The notes beneath the pieces were generated by a model, which searched no databases, had not been told where the DNA came from, and was given only the letters and a program-made list of their open reading frames with translations. 64,000 nucleotides of DNA from Subtercola sp. (GTDB lineage Bacteria; Actinomycetota; Actinomycetes; Actinomycetales; Microbacteriaceae): positions 26,754-90,753 of the forward strand of contig JAODBC010000035.1 in assembly GCA_025463765.1 (NCBI GenBank), written 5' to 3'. Made by a program: the position numbers and the translations under genes. Positions within the stretch are counted from its first letter, which is position 1. Every line of letters starts with the position of its first letter. Positions 61,362 through 64,000 of the stretch are shown here, one piece after another.

Positions 61362-62832
61362 CCGCACACAGACACGAGGTCGACCTCGAACCATCGGATA
61401 CGAACGCTGCGATCGATGCGGCCGCGACAGCAACAAAACTGCGGCGATCTGGCCCGACGGCCGGATCTGCGGCACCTGCTTCTATAACGCCACCCACACC
61501 TACGGAACCTGTCCACGCTGCAACACAAACAGAATGCTCCCCGGTAGGAATGGCGAAGGCGCCCCCATCTGCGTGGACTGCGCCGGCATCCGAAACGACT
61601 TCACCTGCGCCCACTGCGGCGAGGAACGAGCCCGATTCCGCAAAGGAATCTGCGCCCGCTGCGCCGTCACCCACGACCTCACCAAACTCCTCAACCCAAC
61701 CGGCATACCGCGAACGGGCGCCACACAACTCATCGACATCCTCGCCGCAGCTGATCGCCCCGAAAGCATCTACACCTGGATGCGGAACGCAGCCGTCAGG
61801 ACCCTACTCACTCAGCTCGGCAACGGTGAGCTCACCCTCGACCACTCCTCGCTCGACACCACCACGCCTGGCAGGCACATCGAACACCTCCGTGCTGTCC
61901 TTATCGACAGCGGGCTCCTCCCCTACCGTGACCCCGCGATCGCCCGATTCGAGCGCTGGATCGACACCAAATTCGAAACCGTCGAACCCAGCATCAGACG
62001 ACCCGTCGAACGCTTCGCGAAGTGGCATCACCTACGCCACATTCGAAAAATCGCCATCGACGGCCTCAGCAGCCAGGCGACGGTCCACAACGCGAAACAA
62101 GAAATCACCGAAGCCCTCAAATTGGTACTCTGGCTCAAATCCGAACGACACCACACCCTCCGCACCTGCAACCCAGCGGACATCGACCTCCGGCTCGCCA
62201 CCGGCCCAACAAGCCGCTCCGTCATCCGCACCTTCATCGTCTTCGCAAGCAAAGAACGCCTGAGCCCAGCCCTCACCGTTCCCCACCGGCAACCAAAGAC
62301 CAGCAGAAACATCACCCACGAAGAACGCCTCACCTGGATCACCCGCTGCCTCGACGAAGAACCCGGCACGCTCCCCGTTCGAGCGGCCGCTCTCCTTCTT
62401 CTTCTCTACGCCCAACCCGTAATCCGTGTCGCCACACTCCCTCTGACCGCAATCGACGACGACGGCCAAGCGATGCACGTCCGCTTCGACACCATCCGCG
62501 TCTTCGTACCCGAGCCGTTCGCGCGCATCCTCCGCGAACACCTCGCAAACCGGGCACCAGCCCGCACCAGAAGAGTCGACACCAACCCCTGGCTGTTCCC
62601 CGGCGGCCGAGCCGGCGAACACATCACACACATTTATCTCATGAACCGCATCCGGGAACTCGGCATCAACCTACTCGGCACCAGAAACCGTGCCCTCAAC
62701 GACCTCGTCATGGCCATCCCCGCACCCGTCGTCGCTGACACGCTCGACTACAGCTACCAAGTCACCGCACTCCACGCCGCACAAACCGGCGTCACGTTTG
62801 CTCGTTACTCAGGCGCCCGGACGCAGAACTGA
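61351..62832 (+). CDS. zinc-ribbon protein with degenerate tyrosine-recombinase-like domain
   Basis: A 493-residue protein. Residues 1-105 contain six CxxC pairs (about 20/23, 40/43, 54/57, 74/77, 86/89, 101/104), enough for three zinc ribbons. The rest resembles a tyrosine recombinase: core-binding region, then an Arg in YAQPVIRVATLPL, WLFPGGRAGEHI, GTRNRALNDL where His-x-x-Arg is expected, and LDYSYQVTALHAAQT where Gly-His and the nucleophile Tyr are expected. His, Arg and Tyr are replaced, so it is probably catalytically inactive and acts as a DNA-binding partner of the first recombinase. Confidence 0.75.
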   Translation: MNTDRTQTRGRPRTIGYERCDRCGRDSNKTAAIWPDGRICGTCFYNATHTYGTCPRCNTNRMLPGRNGEGAPICVDCAGIRNDFTCAHCGEERARFRKGICARCAVTHDLTKLLNPTGIPRTGATQLIDILAAADRPESIYTWMRNAAVRTLLTQLGNGELTLDHSSLDTTTPGRHIEHLRAVLIDSGLLPYRDPAIARFERWIDTKFETVEPSIRRPVERFAKWHHLRHIRKIAIDGLSSQATVHNAKQEITEALKLVLWLKSERHHTLRTCNPADIDLRLATGPTSRSVIRTFIVFASKERLSPALTVPHRQPKTSRNITHEERLTWITRCLDEEPGTLPVRAAALLLLLYAQPVIRVATLPLTAIDDDGQAMHVRFDTIRVFVPEPFARILREHLANRAPARTRRVDTNPWLFPGGRAGEHITHIYLMNRIRELGINLLGTRNRALNDLVMAIPAPVVADTLDYSYQVTALHAAQTGVTFARYSGARTQN

Positions 62833-62871
62833 CCTAAGCGCGTTCGGTCGGCCATCACGCTCCACTAGCAG

Positions 62872-63603
62872 TCATTCCTTTTCGAAGCGGGGCTCTATTA
62901 CCGCGAAGGCACGGACCTCGTGCGACAGGTCGGGAACGATGGCCCAGCCCTCTCGGACAAAGTTCCTGTACTCCTCAGGAGTCGACCAGGTCATCTCTCT
63001 GGCGAAGTGGATTTCCCAATGCTCATACCATGCTCGTATGCGGCGAGTATGAGACTCTGAAAGGCCGAGGGCTTTCGCACTAGTGAGTCCACCAAGATCC
63101 CAGAGCGCCGCATAAGTGCCATAGTCGGGAAAGAAACGAATGGTACGGCGATCCGACAAGTGCGCCACCGGCGCATTGTCTGCGCGCCGTCGAATATAGA
63201 ACGCGGCCCTCGTCAGCCTCTCCAACGGCACGACAGCATCATCGCTGACCTCCGGAGCCCTATACACAAGCCTTGTAACGAACGTGACGTTAGAATCCGC
63301 AGTCAAACTTGGGCTCAGAACAACGGGGCGCACCTTGATGAGATCTACTAAATACGGACGATCCTCCTCGTCGACGAACCACCCACTCCGATCCGGAAAG
63401 CGAAAACCACGATCGAGGCGGCGCATCACCATGCCCCCGACGGTTGCAGTGTGCCAACTCCTGGAAAACCGGACGACATACGTCCTACGCGCCTCGTCAG
63501 GTTCTGCGTGTCCGTCATCGCCCGGAAAAATCCGACTCAGTTGACCAATCCGAGTATGCATCACGTTCACATTAGCGGACGAGACAAAGCGAAAGGTCAC
63601 CAA
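62872..63603 (-). CDS. hypothetical protein, cargo of the recombinase unit
   Basis: A 243-residue soluble protein of unknown family. It has Trp/Arg-rich motifs (ESHTRRIRAWYEHWEIHFAREM, then STPEEYRNFVREGWAIV). No signal peptide, membrane helix or known catalytic motif is visible. The start may be the ATG at 63561 (MHTRIGQLSRIF) and not the upstream GTG at 63603; neither has a clear ribosome binding site. It is convergent with the zinc-ribbon gene and its upstream region contains the right direct repeat. Confidence 0.6.
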   Translation of the reverse strand: MVTFRFVSSANVNVMHTRIGQLSRIFPGDDGHAEPDEARRTYVVRFSRSWHTATVGGMVMRRLDRGFRFPDRSGWFVDEEDRPYLVDLIKVRPVVLSPSLTADSNVTFVTRLVYRAPEVSDDAVVPLERLTRAAFYIRRRADNAPVAHLSDRRTIRFFPDYGTYAALWDLGGLTSAKALGLSESHTRRIRAWYEHWEIHFAREMTWSTPEEYRNFVREGWAIVPDLSHEVRAFAVIEPRFEKE

Positions 63604-63730
63604 AACCGAATCCGCAGTGCCGAGACCTAAGCGACCCGAGATACCAACTGATACCGCGCCTCACTCGAGGCCCTCAACAACCCAATCCCAACTACCAATA
63701 ACACTAAATCGAATATTTATCGTCACCAGT

Positions 63731-63764
63731 ACAAGCAGCAGTACTGCATCTGGTGCACGATCGC
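63731..63764 (+). repeat. 34-bp direct repeat, right copy
   Basis: This matches the repeat at 59700-59733 at 33 of 34 positions, in the same orientation, 4,031 bp away. It lies 128 bp upstream of the minus-strand cargo gene (GTG at 63603) and 49 bp from the start of the IS256-family element. Confidence 0.85.
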
Positions 63765-63812
63765 ACCTCGAGACCACTCGCAGATCATTGTCTGCAGCTA
63801 CCTAGCCCCAAT

Positions 63813-64000
63813 GGGTCTGTAACGGTAACGGTGTTTCTGGCGTTTTCATTAGTGGGTTTCCGCGGCCGGCCATCGGTCGGCGAAGGTGATGGCGAACGCG
63901 TTCAGCGCGGGCTTCCAGCGCATGGTCCATCGGGCTCGTCCCGCACCGGTCGGGTCGAGTGATCTGGTGACAAGATACAAGCATTTCAGTGCGGCCTGCT
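63813..64000 (-). mobile_element. IS256-family insertion sequence, 3' end
   Basis: The segment contains the transposase end and a probable terminal inverted repeat beginning GGGTCTGTAACGGTAACGGT at 63813. The other end of the element lies beyond the window. The 8 bp just outside, GCCCCAAT (63805-63812), could be one half of a target duplication. Confidence 0.65.
63849..64000 (-). CDS. IS256-family transposase, C-terminal part
   Basis: The last 49 codons of an IS256-family (mutator-type) transposase, cut by the right window edge. The translation ALKCLYLVTRSLDPTGAG followed by RWTMRWKPALNAFAITFADR is the conserved C-terminal signature of this family in actinobacteria. The catalytic DDE residues lie outside the window. 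Whether the whole gene is intact cannot be seen. Confidence 0.85.
   Translation of the reverse strand, partial: QAALKCLYLVTRSLDPTGAGRARWTMRWKPALNAFAITFADRWPAAETH

Larger units (their letters stand above)
59700..63764 (+). mobile_element. 4.06-kb recombinase-encoding unit between direct repeats
   Basis: The unit runs from the left to the right 34-bp direct repeat. It holds the tyrosine recombinase (frameshifted), the Cro/CI-like gene and the zinc-ribbon protein as one coupled operon on the plus strand, and one minus-strand cargo gene of unknown function. This organisation suggests a small integrative element with attachment-like ends. The two repeats could instead be duplicated promoter regions of minus-strand genes; the sequence alone does not decide. 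Confidence 0.55.

Noticed and set aside
59700..63764. Direct repeats as tRNA-derived attachment sites
   Set aside because: The 34-bp sequence has no T-arm or acceptor-stem features and no tRNA gene is adjacent.
1..64000. CRISPR arrays, rRNA genes, prophage structural genes
   Set aside because: No regularly spaced repeats, rRNA signatures or phage structural proteins were found on either strand.

Overview
The window is high-GC DNA from an actinobacterium, most likely a member of the Microbacteriaceae or a close relative. The evidence is the gene set: mycothiol ligase MshC, RbpA, the PafB-PafC pair, HelY helicase, a Tat system with TatA and TatC, an F420-type nitroreductase, an actinobacterial Suf operon, and a 28-bp site matching the actinobacterial dif consensus. 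Genus and species cannot be read from the sequence.

Layout. 0-5.6 kb: end of heme O synthase, heme A synthase, and a SUF iron-sulfur operon (sufB, sufD, Rieske ferredoxin, sufC, sufT). 5.7-9.8 kb: an ABC-F ATPase, a dispersed palindromic repeat, and a decayed ECF sigma/anti-sigma-like pair (sigma gene missing its 5' part, partner gene with an in-frame amber codon). 9.9-18 kb: fabG, serB, glgC/glgA (glycogen), an ABC ATPase, ribosomal protein L31 type B, a DnaQ-like exonuclease and trehalose synthase. 18-29 kb: alpha/beta hydrolase, glycosyltransferase, phosphatase, sirtuin, SpoU methyltransferase, GDSL hydrolase, AdaA-AlkA fusion, SF2 helicase, aldo/keto reductase, nitroreductase, cold-shock gene with a hairpin-rich 3' region, tRNA-Leu(GAG). 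29.7-45.5 kb: M20 peptidase, uppP, mshC, PAC2 protein, HAD phosphatase, trmI, FKBP lipoprotein, pafB-pafC, tatA-tatC, helY, lnt, rbpA. 45.6-51.5 kb: GDPD, SPFH and NfeD membrane proteins, SDR, Nudix, HdeD-like protein and an AAA ATPase.

51.5-56.9 kb looks different in base composition and carries a branched-chain 2-oxoacid dehydrogenase operon (E1 alpha, E1 beta, E2, acyl-CoA dehydrogenase) divergent from an Lrp/AsnC regulator. At 56,968-56,995 there is a dif-like XerCD site, so the window probably covers the replication terminus. Immediately after it begins an accessory island reaching the right edge: a 5'-truncated zinc-ribbon recombinase-like gene, small minus-strand genes including an orphan Imm8 immunity gene, then a three-gene module (frameshifted tyrosine recombinase, Cro/CI-type repressor, six-CxxC zinc-ribbon protein with a degenerate recombinase fold) inside a 4.0-kb unit bounded by near-identical 34-bp direct repeats, and the 3' end of an IS256-family element.

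Most genes left of 51 kb are ordinary actinobacterial housekeeping genes in short, often translationally coupled operons. The most unusual biology lies in the dif-adjacent island and in the decaying sigma-factor locus.
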